Origin: Macrothele yani
Lineage: Eukaryota > Arthropoda > Arachnida > Araneae > Macrothelidae
Direction: 5' to 3'
Assembly (NCBI GenBank): GCA_039090855.1
Contig: CM077016.1
Coordinates: 52,347,436-52,411,435, forward strand
DNA length: 64,000 bases
The notes below the pieces were generated by a model. That model searched no databases and was not told the origin of the DNA. It worked only from the letters and a program-made list of their open reading frames with translations. Both the position numbers and the translations under genes were made by a program. Below, in pieces: positions 1 to 11,037 of this stretch (position 1 is its first letter; each line of letters begins with the position of its first letter).

Positions 1-433
1 TGTGTGTGTTTTGTTATATTCACTGAAAACCTCTATTCTGTTTCCCTTGTTGAACTAAAAGAGCTTATGATATACCAAATGTCATATGAGAAATTCATTA
101 ATAAATGATGCCGATTTTGTTCATGTGAAATATTCTGTAATCTAGATCGGCGCATGGAAATCTTTATACCACTTTTTCTTCAGTAATTTCGTTTCGCGCA
201 TTTACATTGAATATGATAGAACTTTGCCACATAATTATGAAGAAAAATGCCTTGGTAAAGAAACTTCTCTGAAGAAAATTACGTAACTGGTTTCCAAAGG
301 TTGGTATCCTATTATAACATCTGCTTCCGAGCTTTATTTTATTATGCTGATGGTGAAAAAGTATGGTCATTTAGTGGTTTCATACACCTCAAAAAACAAC
401 AACTATGAAGTATCGTTTAAGAGAAGAGATTAA
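1..433. other. Anonymous AT-rich DNA
   Basis: It starts with a short TG run and is otherwise AT-rich. I see no coding signal, RNA gene or recognisable repeat. Confidence 0.5.
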
Positions 434-435
434 TA

Positions 436-1800
436 CTATACTGAGCAAATTAATTGGGACAAGCTATTTTATTCTCAGAATTGTAATGTGATCGCCAGTT
501 GATGTCGGAAACACCACGTAAACCGGTTTTATCAGCTGTGAGGTGGTGTGACTATTAGAACTTCATAGTAAGAATGTGGTTTGACCGGTTTTAAACAGGA
601 AATAGGCATTTCAGCTTCAGTTGTGAGCTTTCGTGTGTGACAGGTGGATGTTAGTTTTTGCTCTCCGTGGGTACGTGTTGCTTTCGTGTATTGAAAAATG
701 GATATTTCCCCAAGGAAGCGTGCAAAAATAATTGCTCTGAAGGATCACACTTCTATGAAAGTGAGAGATATCGCTTCTGCAGTTGGTGTAGGCAAATCAA
801 GTGTATCAAGACTGCTTACGCGATACAATGCATCTGGATCATCGTCTCCAAAAAGGAGAGGTAAATGTGAAAAAAACGAGAAACAACTCCACGAACCGAT
901 AAATATATAATCAGAAATAGTAAAATGAATTCAAAAAAAAAAACAAGCACCGACCTTCAAAGAGATTTATTGGCTAGTGGTTGTGATGTTAGTGATTCAA
1001 CTGTACGCCGTAGGCTTCAGGAAGTTGGCCCGAAGGCCAGAAGACCAACGGTAAAACAATGTTTGAATGCAAAAATGAAGATAAAACGTTTAGCATGGGC
1101 CAAAAAATATAAATCGTGGACTGCTGACGACTGGAAAAATGTAGTTTTCAGTGATGAAACTCATTTATTTATGCAGGGTTACCAAGCAAATGTCGTTAGA
1201 CGAACCAACTGTGAACCCTTAAGACCTGAGCATGTCAAACAAACTGTAAAACACCCTCTGAAACAGATGTTTTGGGTTTTTTATTACATCAAATGGCACC
1301 GGAAACTTAGTTCCTGTTCAAGGTATGATGAATTCAGCCAGGTACGTAGAAATATTACAACGTAGGATTGTTCCATTCTTGCAAACTTTTGACGGGACAT
1401 TTCAACATGACTTGGGCCCATGTCACAATTCGAAATTGGTCAAGAATTTCATTCTGGAAAATCAAATTCATTTGCTTGATTGGCCTGGAAATTCACCAGA
1501 CTTAAATCCCATAGAAAACTTGTGGAATATTTTGAAGAGACGTTTAGGTAAAATGGACTGTACAACCCAAGAACGCATGATAACGAATGCCATAAAAGTG
1601 TGGTTTATGAAGTCAAAAATATGTGCACTCAATTAGTGGAGTCAATGCCAAAACGAATTCAAGAGGTCATTTCTGCAAAAGGAGGACATACTAATACAAG
1701 TATTTATCAGTGTATATCAAGGCATAGAATGATATAAAGGCATAGCTTTGGAAAAAAGAGTGATTTTTTTACTTTGTCCCAATTAATTTGCACAGTATAG
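436..1800 (+). mobile_element. Tc1-A, Tc1/mariner element
   Basis: A 1365-bp element bounded by terminal inverted repeats: CTATACTG then GCAAATTAATTGGGACAA on the left, with its reverse complement at 1775-1800. It is flanked on both sides by the dinucleotide TA (434-435, 1801-1802), the Tc1/mariner target duplication. The interior encodes one decayed transposase on the plus strand. Confidence 0.93.
698..1737 (+). pseudogene. Tc1 transposase pseudogene (Tc1-A)
   Basis: Decayed DDE transposase, a nuclear enzyme that would cut and rejoin the element at its inverted repeats. The N-terminal helix-turn-helix region reads MDISPRKRAKIIAL then DIASAVGVGKSSVSRLL from the ATG at 698. After a shift near 910 the frame continues as DLQRDLLASGCDVS and the first catalytic motif VVFSDETHLF. 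A second shift near 1330 returns to the first frame with FQHDLGPCHNSK and WPGNSPDLNPIENLW (second D and final E of DD34E). A third shift near 1610 precedes the conserved tail ESMPKRIQEVISAKGGHT. All three catalytic positions can be located, but at least three frameshifts make it non-functional. Confidence 0.9.
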
Positions 1801-1802
1801 TA

Positions 1803-2982
1803 GTCTTAAACTTTAATAAATTATGATAACATTTATGCAGTCGGCGCATGTGCCCCACATTGCTTGCCAAATATTTTTGCATTAAGGAGAACCTAGAAGT
1901 TCTTGTCCAAAAGTTTATCTTTTGCCTTCATAATGCTGACATATGGTTATGCATGCTTTCGTGAGTCCATTTTTTTTTTTTTTTTTTTTGTGATAATTGA
2001 AACGAGTCAAATAATTCTAAGTCACTAGTTTTGTTGCACTATGCCACACCACACAAAACAAAAAATGACACGTGGTCTAAAAGTTTCTAAAGGTGAGTTG
2101 TAAATATTACTGTGCTCAGCTTCAGATTTCGAAAAGAATCTTCTTGTAACTGAAAGAATGCAAGGCACTGTCTGCTTTTTAAAAAAGGTATCAGATGACA
2201 TTTGTTCACGTTTAATGATAAGAAAAAGGACCGGTACTTTTCAAAGCAAGTGCCAGTTTACACTTGTTGTTCAAGTGAGTGATGTGTATCTAAATCAGTC
2301 GCTTTTATTAGGGACTAGCATTTACTGTCAAAGAGAAGGGGAAACGACTTTGACCATTATATAAGCAGGTAACATTGTGATGTTTGTAGTCATGCCAAGG
2401 TAATTTATTCTTCAGTCTTTTGCATGTTATTCCTGTATTTGTCTAGTGCATTTCTTTCCATTACGCAGCTGTACGCAAAGGTAACAATTCTTTATTGCAC
2501 ACATGTATGCATTAGCTTTTGATTAGAGTATTTGTACATATTTGGTGTTTATATAAGCGTACATGTGTATGTGTATGTACAGACCTAACTGCGAAATAAA
2601 AATATGGCATTTTGTATTTCAATGTTTCATATTTTAATCACTTTGTGTTCTTCATCCTTTATTTCGAAAACAATTTTATTCCTCAAGTGTATACACTTTA
2701 AACTTTTAATAAACTTAAACATTCCATACGAATCTTAAATACAAAATAGTTGTGTCAAAGACAGTCTAATACATAATTTCGTTTCGGTATGTGGAAACAC
2801 GCGAAACAAGCCTGAACGAAAAAAAACAACATCACAGTTCTCTTTTCGTTGTAATCACATATTATTTCTAATTAATCCACGGCTGTCTCTTCACATTAGC
2901 ATTATCTGAAATGCAATACCTTCAGAATGAAACTACGTAGTTTTTTTTTAGGCATGACGTCACAACCCATAAACTCCCATAC
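1803..2982. other. Anonymous AT-rich DNA
   Basis: AT-rich sequence with a ~21-base T run at 1969-1989 that could be the A-tail of an old minus-strand retroposon, but no body is recognisable beside it. Short open frames here have no family signature. Confidence 0.4.
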
Positions 2983-3190
2983 TTTGTTTTGATGTTCAAC
3001 CACAACCATGAGTTAGTGTTCCGTAAGCAGTCTCATATCCATTATTTAGGATCACTAGTCCGAAGGAAGGTAGTGAACCAGTGCCGTAAGACAAGCACCA
3101 TCCATGCCTTCACTCGGATTCGAACACGGAGCCACCTCGGCGGAATAATTAGACCCCAATGCTTCATATCACTCGGCCAAAGGAGCCGCA
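2983..3190 (-). repeat. SINE-1, old diverged copy
   Basis: Heavily diverged copy of the tRNA-derived SINE found at least 15 more times in the window. Landmarks survive: GTGCCGTAAGACAAGCACC, CATCCATGCC, and a B-box-like GGATTCGAACACGGAG (reverse strand). The tRNA head lies at the high-coordinate end, so it would be transcribed on the minus strand. T residues at 2939-2950 may be the remnant A-tail. Confidence 0.75.
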
Positions 3191-3860
3191 GACTTGAAAT
3201 TCAAGTTCCATTGTGGCAAGCTCTGAAATTATGCCTTTCGTGTGTGATTTTGCGTATCGTCCACTTTATTTTTATTTTTAACATATTTGTCATTACGATC
3301 ACTTAAAGTTTCCAAGCTAAATGTTTCCCAAATTTATTGATACATAACTTTTTTTCCTTCCAAATTATAGCTACTCTAGTCCTTAATGAATGGATTTTGT
3401 AGTCCTTTAAAAATGTTCACATTCACCAGCTTTGAAACTACTACTACCCACACAACACAGAATATTTATTTCGTATATGTTATAAGTACGTAGCATTGAG
3501 ACTTTTCAGATACATTGCGCAATGTTACAGTAATGTTTCAGAAACCTTACGGTTACGTCAAAATGTCCGCAAACGTTACATAACTTTGAAACATAACCGA
3601 TACATTACAGTGAAAGGTCTTTGTAACGTCAACATACCAACTTCATGTTACTGTTACGTATTTGAAAAATATTTGTGACATCATATTACTGCTACGTATT
3701 TACTACGTTGAACATTATAGTTTTAATAAACTTTGTAAAATCACAAAAAATATTACACTTGACAGCTGTTTTAAAAGCAACAACAGTCGTATTACGAGTT
3801 GTTTACGTTTTCACAGGTTCAACGCAGTCCGCTGTCCATCGGAAAAAGGGGCGGAGTTTA
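3191..3860. other. AT-rich stretch with a GTTAC-rich block
   Basis: Between about 3490 and 3720 the hexamer GTTACG and variants (GTTACA, CGTAAC, TGTTAC) recur at irregular short spacing on both strands, giving a quasi-repetitive block. No coding signal is convincing. Confidence 0.4.
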
Positions 3861-3862
3861 TA

Positions 3863-4971
3863 CACCTAGTGGCCACTTTATAATGACCACCCCCTCAGTA
3901 CTTCGTTGGGCCACCTTTTGCCTTTAATACTGCGTCGATTCTTCGTGTCATGGACTCCACGAGAAGTTGATAGTTGGTTTGCGGAATCTGAGACCATGCT
4001 TGATGAATAATTCTTTCCAGGAGAGTGAGATTGCAGGGTTGTGGATCCAGCTGTCTGATGGCTCTTTCAACTTTATCCCACAAATTCTCAATGGGGTTGA
4101 GATCTGGAGATTGTGGGGGCCACCTAAGCAAAGTAAACTCACCGGCATGTTCCTGAAACCAGTCCTGTACAATACGAGCACTATGGCAGGACGCATTATC
4201 TTGTTGAAAGTAGCCAACGCCATTGGGATAAACCATCCACATGACAGGATGCACTTGGGCCGCAATGATGTTTAGATATGATGTGCCAGTCAGACGTTGA
4301 TCACAACGAATTAAAGGGCCCAAAGCATGCCAGAAAAACATTCCCCAAACCATAACGTTGCCTCCAGCAGCTTGAAGGGTTTGTAGCAATGCATTTGTGG
4401 TCCATGCTTTCGTGCTGTTTCCGCTAAATTCTCACTCATCTTTGTGCTCCTGTGCGAACTGGAGACGTTTTCTCTTGTTAACTACAGACAGCAAACGTGA
4501 TCGAACAGGTCTTCGGCTGCCATATCCTATCCGACGCAGTGTACGACAAACAGTGCGTGCAGAGATCATTTGAGGGGATCCTTGATTACGATGGTCTGTA
4601 GTTGGCTGCACTGTTGCCAGTCGGGACACTCTCCGTTCCGCCCGAGCAGTCACTAGTCGATGACGACCACACGTTACACGTAGAGACACAGTTCTTTGGC
4701 TGACGGTCCAGTATTTAAACACTTTAACAACAGCTGCTCTGGAAAATTTCTCAAATGCGGCGGTTTCGGTGATACTCGCTCCATGGCTCCGAGCGCCTAC
4801 AATCATCCCACTTTGAAAGTCCGTCAAATTGCATTTTTTACCCATCTCGTCACCCAAAAATCACTTATACTGCCACAAGCTTTCCCTTTTTATACTAGCC
4901 TCGCCCTCTGGCGGCAACAGCGTGCAGCCATAGCTCATTTGCTTAGGTCATAATAAAGTGGACACTCAGTG
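3863..4971 (-). mobile_element. Tc1-B, internally deleted Tc1 element
   Basis: A 1109-bp element with inverted ends (left GTGGCCACTTTATAATGACC, right as the complement of GTCCACTTTATTATGACC) and TA duplications at 3861-3862 and 4972-4973. It is shorter than the 1.2-1.4 kb neighbours because part of the transposase gene is missing. Confidence 0.92.
3895..4857 (-). pseudogene. Tc1 transposase pseudogene (Tc1-B)
   Basis: Read on the minus strand from 4857: MGKKCNLTDFQSGMIVGARS and a helix-turn-helix region, then RTLRRIGYGSRRPVRSRLL and KRKRLQFAQEH. The frame hits a stop at about 4432. It resumes from 4389 with GGNVMVWGMFFWHALGPLIR, YFQQDNASCHSA (second catalytic D), WPPQSPDLNPIENLWDKVE (E) and ends MTRRIDAVLKAKGGPTKY. 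The stretch that should carry the first catalytic D (WSDES block) is absent between the halves, so an internal deletion of roughly 60-70 codons removed it. The element can only be moved in trans. Confidence 0.9.
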
Positions 4972-5180
4972 TATATTGATAAAAGAAATAAAAATCGGTC
5001 CCAAATGAGGGTGTGGATTTTCTATTATACATGTGGAATAGACTATTTCAGCGAAAAGAAGGAAGAAAATCAAATTCGTCATTTCCCTAAATACCTACCA
5101 ATATGAAATTTCTCAGCTTCAAGTAAGAAAAAAACAAAACATGCTGGTATAGTGTACTAATGCAACAACACAGCCATCTA

Positions 5181-6547
5181 CATTGCTGGCCACCCAAAAT
5201 GCAACACCAAGAATAACACGAGATAGCAATGCCAGATTTACTGGACAGATAACAACAGACACAAAGATGAAACGATTGAACTTACAGGCCCGTGCGACTT
5301 GCGGAATACGCAAACATCAATAGTTCGTGTGGCCCCCATGGCTGGCAATAACGACCGCTACACGCCGTGGCATCGAACGAAAGAGGCTTTTGGATGTGAG
5401 CTTGGGGTATTGTCGGTTAAGGCTGCTTTCACACGTTGTCACAGTTCATCAGGCGTAGCCAATGGTGGCGCTTGACGGGCTACTCTGTTGCCGATCAGCG
5501 ACCAGACGTGTTCGATGGGCAACATATCGGGAGAACAGGCTGGCCACGGCCACAGTGATACTTGGTGGGCCGTGAAGAGCACGATGCGTGCCACGTGCGG
5601 GCGCGCATTGTCCTGTTGAAACGTGGCCGCTGGCCGGTCCTGCAGGTAAGGGAGGACTACAGGCTCCAAAACGTCGGGGATGTAGCAGTGGCTGTTGAGT
5701 GTAACGGCAATACCTACCAGAGGGGTGCGGGTGTCATATCCAATTGTGCCCCAAAACCATAACGCCAGGCGACAGACCGGTAGGGCGATGCATAATGCAG
5801 GCGTCACACAGTCTCTCGCCGCGGTGCCGCTGCACGCAGATCCGACCATCGTGGTGTTGCAGGCAGAAGCGGGATTCGTCGGAGAAGACAATGTCGTGTC
5901 ATTCCGTAGTCCAGGTGCGGCGTTCAACGGCCCACCGCCGACGCACTCACCAGTGGTGTAACGTCAATGGTAATCGGAGCAATGGGCGCCGTACGACAAA
6001 TTCCCGCTCCTGCAGACGATGTCGAACGGTTAATTCCTGCGCTAACGTTCGTAATGTGACGGTGCAAGCCGTCAATGCCAGCCGCACAACATACCGGTCT
6101 TCTCGTTCTGTGGTGTGCCGCGGCAAATTCTCACGTCGGTTCGTCCGTCCCTCCTACACCCACCAAATCCATACTCGCCTCACTTTGGCTGGATGTCGTC
6201 CTACACGGGCGCCGATGTCTCGGTACGATAAACCGCTGTCGCGATAAGCCACTATTCGTACTCTGTCGAACTCCTAAACGTGCTGGAATGACTGCCGTAT
6301 TCTGCGACGAGGCATCAGGAAGCTTCCCACGCACAGGTCCGGCAGCACAACACACTTCGACTACTTACACCCCGCCTTCTGTGCACCCTTCTTACAGTGC
6401 TTCTCGGTGGCGTGCCGGGCGCACATGATTTGCATATGCCTTGCAGTGCTAATCGTTTGCATGTCCTCTCGCAGGCGACGCATGGTGCGAATTTCATGCC
6501 AATCGGATGCTTCCTTCTTGGTGTTGCCTTTTGGGTGGACAGCAGTG
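5181..6547 (-). mobile_element. Tc1-C, Tc1 element
   Basis: A 1367-bp element with inverted ends sharing GCCACCCAAAATGCAACACC-type sequence, flanked by TA (5179-5180, 6548-6549). It belongs to the same family as the copy at 45413-46815. Its right end was later copied by the tandem duplication that follows. Confidence 0.93.
5317..6315 (-). pseudogene. Tc1 transposase pseudogene (Tc1-C)
   Basis: Minus-strand transposase starting MPRRRIRQSFQHV (ATG at 6315), with an early stop in the helix-turn-helix region and several shifts. Recognisable blocks are RRTWTTEWHDIVFSDES-like sequence around 5890, FQQDNARPHVARIV near 5600, WPACSPDMLPIEHVWSLIG near 5500 and the tail MPRRVAVVIASHGGHTNY ending at 5317. 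The family is DD34E. GC content is clearly higher than in the flanking DNA, which creates many long but meaningless frames on the opposite strand. Confidence 0.88.
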
Positions 6548-7904
6548 TACTAAAAAATTTTTAAGCGCTTTTTAGAATTGGAAAATTATAATAATTGAAA
6601 CAATTACTTTCAAATTATCTTGAATCACAAAAAAAAAAAAGAAAAAGAAAAGGATGAAATATTAAATCAACTAGCCAACTCTTGTATCACCAAAGAATAT
6701 CCCAGTAGCACGTGGAAATACGACTAAGAGAGTGCTTCGGTGAAATGGCATACATGCACATGCACGTCCACGCCGTTGCCAAACCAAAAATCTTAAATAT
6801 CGCCGGAATGTAACATCAAGGTAGCAATTATGTACACAAGCGGCTAGATCCAGCAGCTTGGCACACATCCAAGATTCTCCCGTGCAGGAAGCCACACCTC
6901 TCAACCGTTATTTGGGCTCCGCCCTTCTATCTTAAAAATGGAAAACACTTCTGTGCGATGCAATTATTGCGAAAAGAAATTCAGTAGTGTTGGAAATCGA
7001 AATAAGCACATTAAAGTGATTCACAAATCACAGAAATCCGATGATTCACCTTTGAAATTTCCATGTGCAGTAGAAAACTGTAACATTGCATTGTATTCTG
7101 AAGATCTAAAGCAACATTTATGCTCCACTCATGGATATAATTTAGAAGATCGTGCGCTACCTTTCGAATCGCTGGAGGAATTTGAAACATGGAAAGAGAG
7201 TATTGAAGCAAAGAGAGTATGTCAAACACAGAAAAAAAATTTACACTGACAAACCAGTTTAGCAAAAAATATGAGCTTCTAAAAATTACTTAAATTTTCA
7301 ATGCTTTCGTACAATGGAAACCGTAAAACAGTAGTATCGGTGAATGCTGTTTTTAACATAACCGTAATATGTACAAAGAGTTACGTTCCAAAATAGATGT
7401 TGCTGAAGCGTAATTGTAAGACATCTCTGAAAGTGTAACGAAAATGAGTGATTTCATGCCAATCGGATGCTTCCTTCTTGGGTGGACAGCAGTGTACTAA
7501 AAAATTTTTTAAGCGCTTTTTAGAATTGGAAAATTATAATAATCGAAACAAATACTTTCAAATTATCTTGAATCACAAAAAGAAAGGATGAAATATTAAA
7601 TCAACTAGCCAACTCTTGTATCACCAAGGAATATCCCAGTAGCACGTGGAAATACGACTAAGAGAGTGCTTCGGTGAAATGGCATACATGCGCGTGCGCG
7701 TCCACGCCGTTGCCAAACCAAAAATCTTAAATATCGCCGGAATGTAACATCAAGGTAGCAATTATGTACAATGGAAACCGTAAAACAGTAGTATCGGTGA
7801 ATGCTGTTTTTAACATAACCGTAATATGTACAAAGAGTTACGTTCCAAAATAGATGTTGCTGAAACGTAATTGTAAGATATCTCTGAAAGTGTAACGAAA
7901 ATGA
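6491..7904. repeat. Tandem segmental duplication (2 units)
   Basis: The sequence from 6491 (last ~57 bp of Tc1-C plus flank) recurs from 7451, offset 960 bp. Unit 2 (7451-7904) is nearly identical but lacks 477 bp present in unit 1 (about 6837-7313). The missing block is bounded in unit 1 by two GTACA copies (6832-6836, 7309-7313) that collapse to one in unit 2. Unit 2 also has a ~12-base deletion inside the copied Tc1 end. The Tc1 insertion therefore predates the duplication. Confidence 0.9.
6938..7249 (+). CDS. Putative C2H2 zinc-finger protein, 103 aa
   Basis: An ORF of 103 codons with a good initiation context (AAAAATGG). Finger 1 is CNYC (residues 8-11) followed after 12 residues by H-x4-H. 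Finger 2 is CAVENC followed by HLCSTH, an irregular C-x4-C/H-x4-H finger. Then comes FESLEEFETWKESIEA, an acidic-aromatic linker that I associate with zinc-finger N-termini of arthropod transposase-like proteins. Zinc-finger spacing argues for real or recently real coding. Such fingers usually bind DNA or RNA in the nucleus. The ORF lies exactly in the 477-bp block missing from the second duplicated unit. It may be the truncated first exon of a transposon-derived gene; no larger protein follows in frame. Confidence 0.5.
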   Translation: MENTSVRCNYCEKKFSSVGNRNKHIKVIHKSQKSDDSPLKFPCAVENCNIALYSEDLKQHLCSTHGYNLEDRALPFESLEEFETWKESIEAKRVCQTQKKNLH

Positions 7905-7906
7905 GA

Positions 7907-8321
7907 GGCTGAGTGGTTAGCAGTTCAGACTACCAATGCAATGTCCTCAGGTTCGATCCTGGGCTGATCTTGCGGAGGTGGTGTGACTTGCTAACGATCA
8001 CTGAATATTCGCCGTGCATCGGACGAGCACGTTAAGTGACGGCCCCCAGGCTCGACCCACTGGTTAAATGGGTATCCTTTCCTATGCCCCCCCCCAGAAA
8101 TTCTCTCACCCCCCTATGTGCAACCTCGTACTTGCACGGTGGCGCCATCTAATGCACTCTAATCTCACTACAAACTGTTCTGTCAAAGTCGCCAGACTTG
8201 CTCTCATTACTTCCGTTTCTGTGCCCTGCCAAAAAGGCGAACTCGCTGTAGGTGGCTGGGACCTAAAAATCTACTCACTGTGGACGGAAGTCCTACAAGA
8301 AAATGACTCATACGAATATAT
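7907..8321 (+). repeat. SINE-2, tRNA-derived
   Basis: The head has an A-box-like GGCTGAGTGGTTAGCAG (7905-7921) and a B-box-like AGGTTCGATCCTGGG near 7950, as in tRNA genes read by RNA polymerase III. The body contains CGCCGTGCATCGGACGAGCA, shared with the second SINE-2 at 8736. A short direct repeat AAATGAGAG (7898-7906, 8322-8330) is a plausible target-site duplication. Confidence 0.7.
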
Positions 8322-8330
8322 AAATGAGAG

Positions 8331-8602
8331 ATTGTAGCATTTTTGATACATATCTGAAACGTTTTGTGCCGTATGAGTAAGTTGCACTACTAATGCACCA
8401 GTCCTCCATGGCGGCCGAATGGTCAGAGACGAGGACATCTGGCTAATAAATGGCCTAGTAGGAAACAGGCGAAAGTCCACGAGTAGTGTTTTTGCAGGGC
8501 AGCCTGTCCCATGGGCAAAAAGGGACAGGATGCTCTTTACCCGTGTGGACGCTCAATTACGAAACAATGAAAATTGCCCCGGCTTACAGCATTAATTTCA
8601 CG
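8331..8602. other. Spacer with possible tRNA-like fragment
   Basis: Mostly unassigned. GGCGGCCGAATGGTCAGAG near 8410 resembles an A box but no B box follows at the right distance, so I do not call a SINE. Confidence 0.3.
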
Positions 8603-8735
8603 TACACTATATTATAAAAAGTATTGTAACACTACCAAATATTTGCGTAAGTGCAAAAAAATAGTTGCGCAGGAAGGTGCGCTGTGAGTGAGAAGGTACG
8701 TATATAAGGCTGAGATATGTTCTGTCGTGTTATCA

Positions 8736-10392
8736 AGGGGCCGTGGATGGCCTAGTGGTCAGCGTTCGTGACTGCCTCGGAGAAGACCTCGGGTTCGATC
8801 CCAGGCAGGTGCGAACGTTCGAACCACTAAATATCCGCCGTGCGTCGGATGGGCACGTTAAGCCGTCGGACTCCGGGTACTGGCCCTCCGGTAGTAAATA
8901 AGGGCGTCTTCTACCTCGCTTCCGTGTGACTTTCCTATCGGGCACTCTAGCCCAAATCTCCTATAGCTTCCTATTTCTAAGGGTTGTTTAAGACCTGGCG
9001 TCAGACACTCCCTTCCTAAAATCATCTACATAGGATCTGATCATGATGGGCACATTAAGCCGTCGGACCCCGGGTACTGGCCCCCGGTAGTAAATAAGGG
9101 CGTCTTCTACCTCGCTTCCGTGTGACTTTCCTATCGGGCACTCTAGCCCAAATCTCCTAGCTTCCTATTTCTAAGGGTTGTTTAAGACCAGGGGTCAGAC
9201 ACTCCCTTCCTAAAATCCTCTACATATGATCTGATATGATGGGCACATTAAGCCGTCGGACCCCGGGTACTGGCCCTCCGGTAGTAAATAAGGGCGTCTT
9301 CTTCCTCGCTTCCGTGTGACTTTCCTATCGGGCGCTCTGGCCAAATCTCCTAGCTTCCTATTTCTAAGGGTTGTTTAAGACCTGGGGTCAGACACTCCCT
9401 TCCTAAAATCCTCTACATATGATCTGATCTGATGGGCACATTAAGCCGTCGGACCCCGGGTACTGGGCCCCCGGTAGTAAATAAGGGCGTCTTCTTCCTC
9501 GCTTCCGTGTGACTTTCCTATCGGGCGCTCTGGCCAAATCTCCTAGCTTCCTATTTCTAAGGGTTGTTTAAGACCTGGGGTCAGACACTCCCTTCCTAAA
9601 ATCCTCTACATATGATCTGATCTGATGGGCACATTAAGCCGTCGGACCCCGGGTACTGGGCCCCCGGTAGTAAATAAGGGCGTCTTCACCTCGCTTCCGT
9701 GTGACTTTCCTATCGGGCGCTCTGGCCAAATCTCCTAGCTTCCTATTTCTAAGGGTTGTTTAAGACCTGGGGTCAGACACTCCCTTCCTAAAATCCTCTA
9801 CATATGATCTGATCTGATGGGCACATTAAGCCGTCGGACCTCGGGTACTGGCCCCCGGTAGTAAATAAGGGCGTCTTCTTCCTCGCTTCCGTGTGACTTT
9901 CCTATCGGGCGCTCTGGCCAAATCTCCTAGCTTCCTATTTCTAAGGGTTGTTTAAGACCTGGGGTCAGACACTCCCTTCCTAAAATCCTCTACATATGAT
10001 CTGATCTGATGGGCACATTAAGCCGTCGGACCCCGGGTACTGGGCCCCCGGTAGTAAATAAGGGCGTCTTCTACCTCGCTTCCGTGTGACTTTCCTATCG
10101 GGCACTCTAGCCCAAATCTCCTATAGCTTCCTATTTCTAAGGGTTGTTTAAGACCTGGCGTCAGACACTCCCTTCCTAAAATCATCTACATATGATCTGA
10201 TCATGATGGGCACATTAAGCCGTCGGACCCCGGGTACTGGCCCTCCGGTAGTAAATAAGGGCGCCTTCTACCTCGCTTCCGTGTGACTTTCCTATCGGGC
10301 ACTCTAGCCCAAATCTTCTAGCTTCCTACTTCTAAGGGTTAAAGACCTAGGGTCAGACACTCCCTTCCGAAAATCCTCTACATATGATCTGG
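8736..10392 (+). repeat. SINE-2 with an 8-copy ~193-bp tail array
   Basis: The tRNA-like head at 8738-8810 has GGCCTAGTGGTCAGCG (A box) and GGGTTCGATCCCAGG (B box). Its 3' body, from GGGCAC at 8851, is repeated head to tail. Copies begin at 8851, 9048, 9241, 9434, 9627, 9819, 10011 and 10208, a period of 192-197 bp, ending near 10390. The whole unit is flanked by a 15-base duplication with one mismatch, TCTGTCGTGTTATCA at 8721-8735 and TCTGTCGTATTATCA at 10393-10407. Array and SINE therefore lie within one insertion into Tc1-D. Confidence 0.9.
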
Positions 10393-10424
10393 TCTGTCGT
10401 ATTATCAGCAACTTTGAAGCGGAT

Positions 10425-11037
10425 ATGCCACGTGGACGTGAACTGTCAGAGTTCCAGAGTGGGCTGGTCATAGGATGTCATTTGAGTAATGTTTCCATAC
10501 GGAGCGTTGCATCTAAACTAAAAGTACCAAAGTCGACTGTAAGTGATGTCGTGAAAAGATGGAAGCAGAACAGTGCAGCTATAGCAAAAAAAAAAAAACG
10601 CTCAGGAAGGTCCCACAAACTGACGGAAAGGGACAGAAATTGCGAGCCGTGGTACGAAACATTAAGAAATCCCGTTCTTCCTCTACCGTTTCCATCGCAG
10701 CTGAAGTAGAAAATGCTTGCAATGGCTCGGTTAGTACCATAACTATCCGCAAAGAATTGCACAGTGTGGGCTATTATGTTACAGCAGCGGCACACAAGCC
10801 ACACATCACTGCCGTGATCGCAAAGCGCCGTTTGGAGTGGCGAGTCTCCCGTCGTTCCTAGACTATGGGCGAAAGAAAAAGCTGCTCTTTGGAATGATGA
10901 GTCACTCTTCCAACGTGATGGGCGTGTTTGGATTTGGCGACAGCTCGGCGTACGATTTTCGTCTGACTGCGTTCCTCCAACTATTAAATTCGGCGGAGGC
11001 TCCATCATGGTATGGAGTTGTTTTTCATGGATGGGAC
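10425..11037 (+). pseudogene. Tc1-D transposase, N-terminal half
   Basis: Starts MPRGRELSEFQSGLVIG at 10425 with helix-turn-helix SVASKLKVPKSTVSDVVKRW, then shifts frame several times. Later blocks, in mixed frames, give YGRKKAALWNDESLFQ-like sequence (first catalytic D) near 10880 and FGGGSIMVWSCFSWMG near 11000-11036. The frame is cut at 11037 by the 3.5-kb insertion and continues at 14532. Confidence 0.85.

Noticed and set aside
5744..6428. Long arginine/proline-rich plus-strand ORFs opposite Tc1-C (and at 46125-46618)
   Set aside because: They are antisense shadows of the GC-rich minus-strand Tc1 transposase.
7905..7970. Functional tRNA genes at 7905, 8738, 18426, 59325 and in SINE-1 heads
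   Set aside because: A and B boxes are present but acceptor and anticodon stems do not pair and each is continuous with a SINE body; they are tRNA-derived retroposons.
10478..11008. 176-codon minus-strand ORF
   Set aside because: Antisense to Tc1-D transposase; no domain and no start context.
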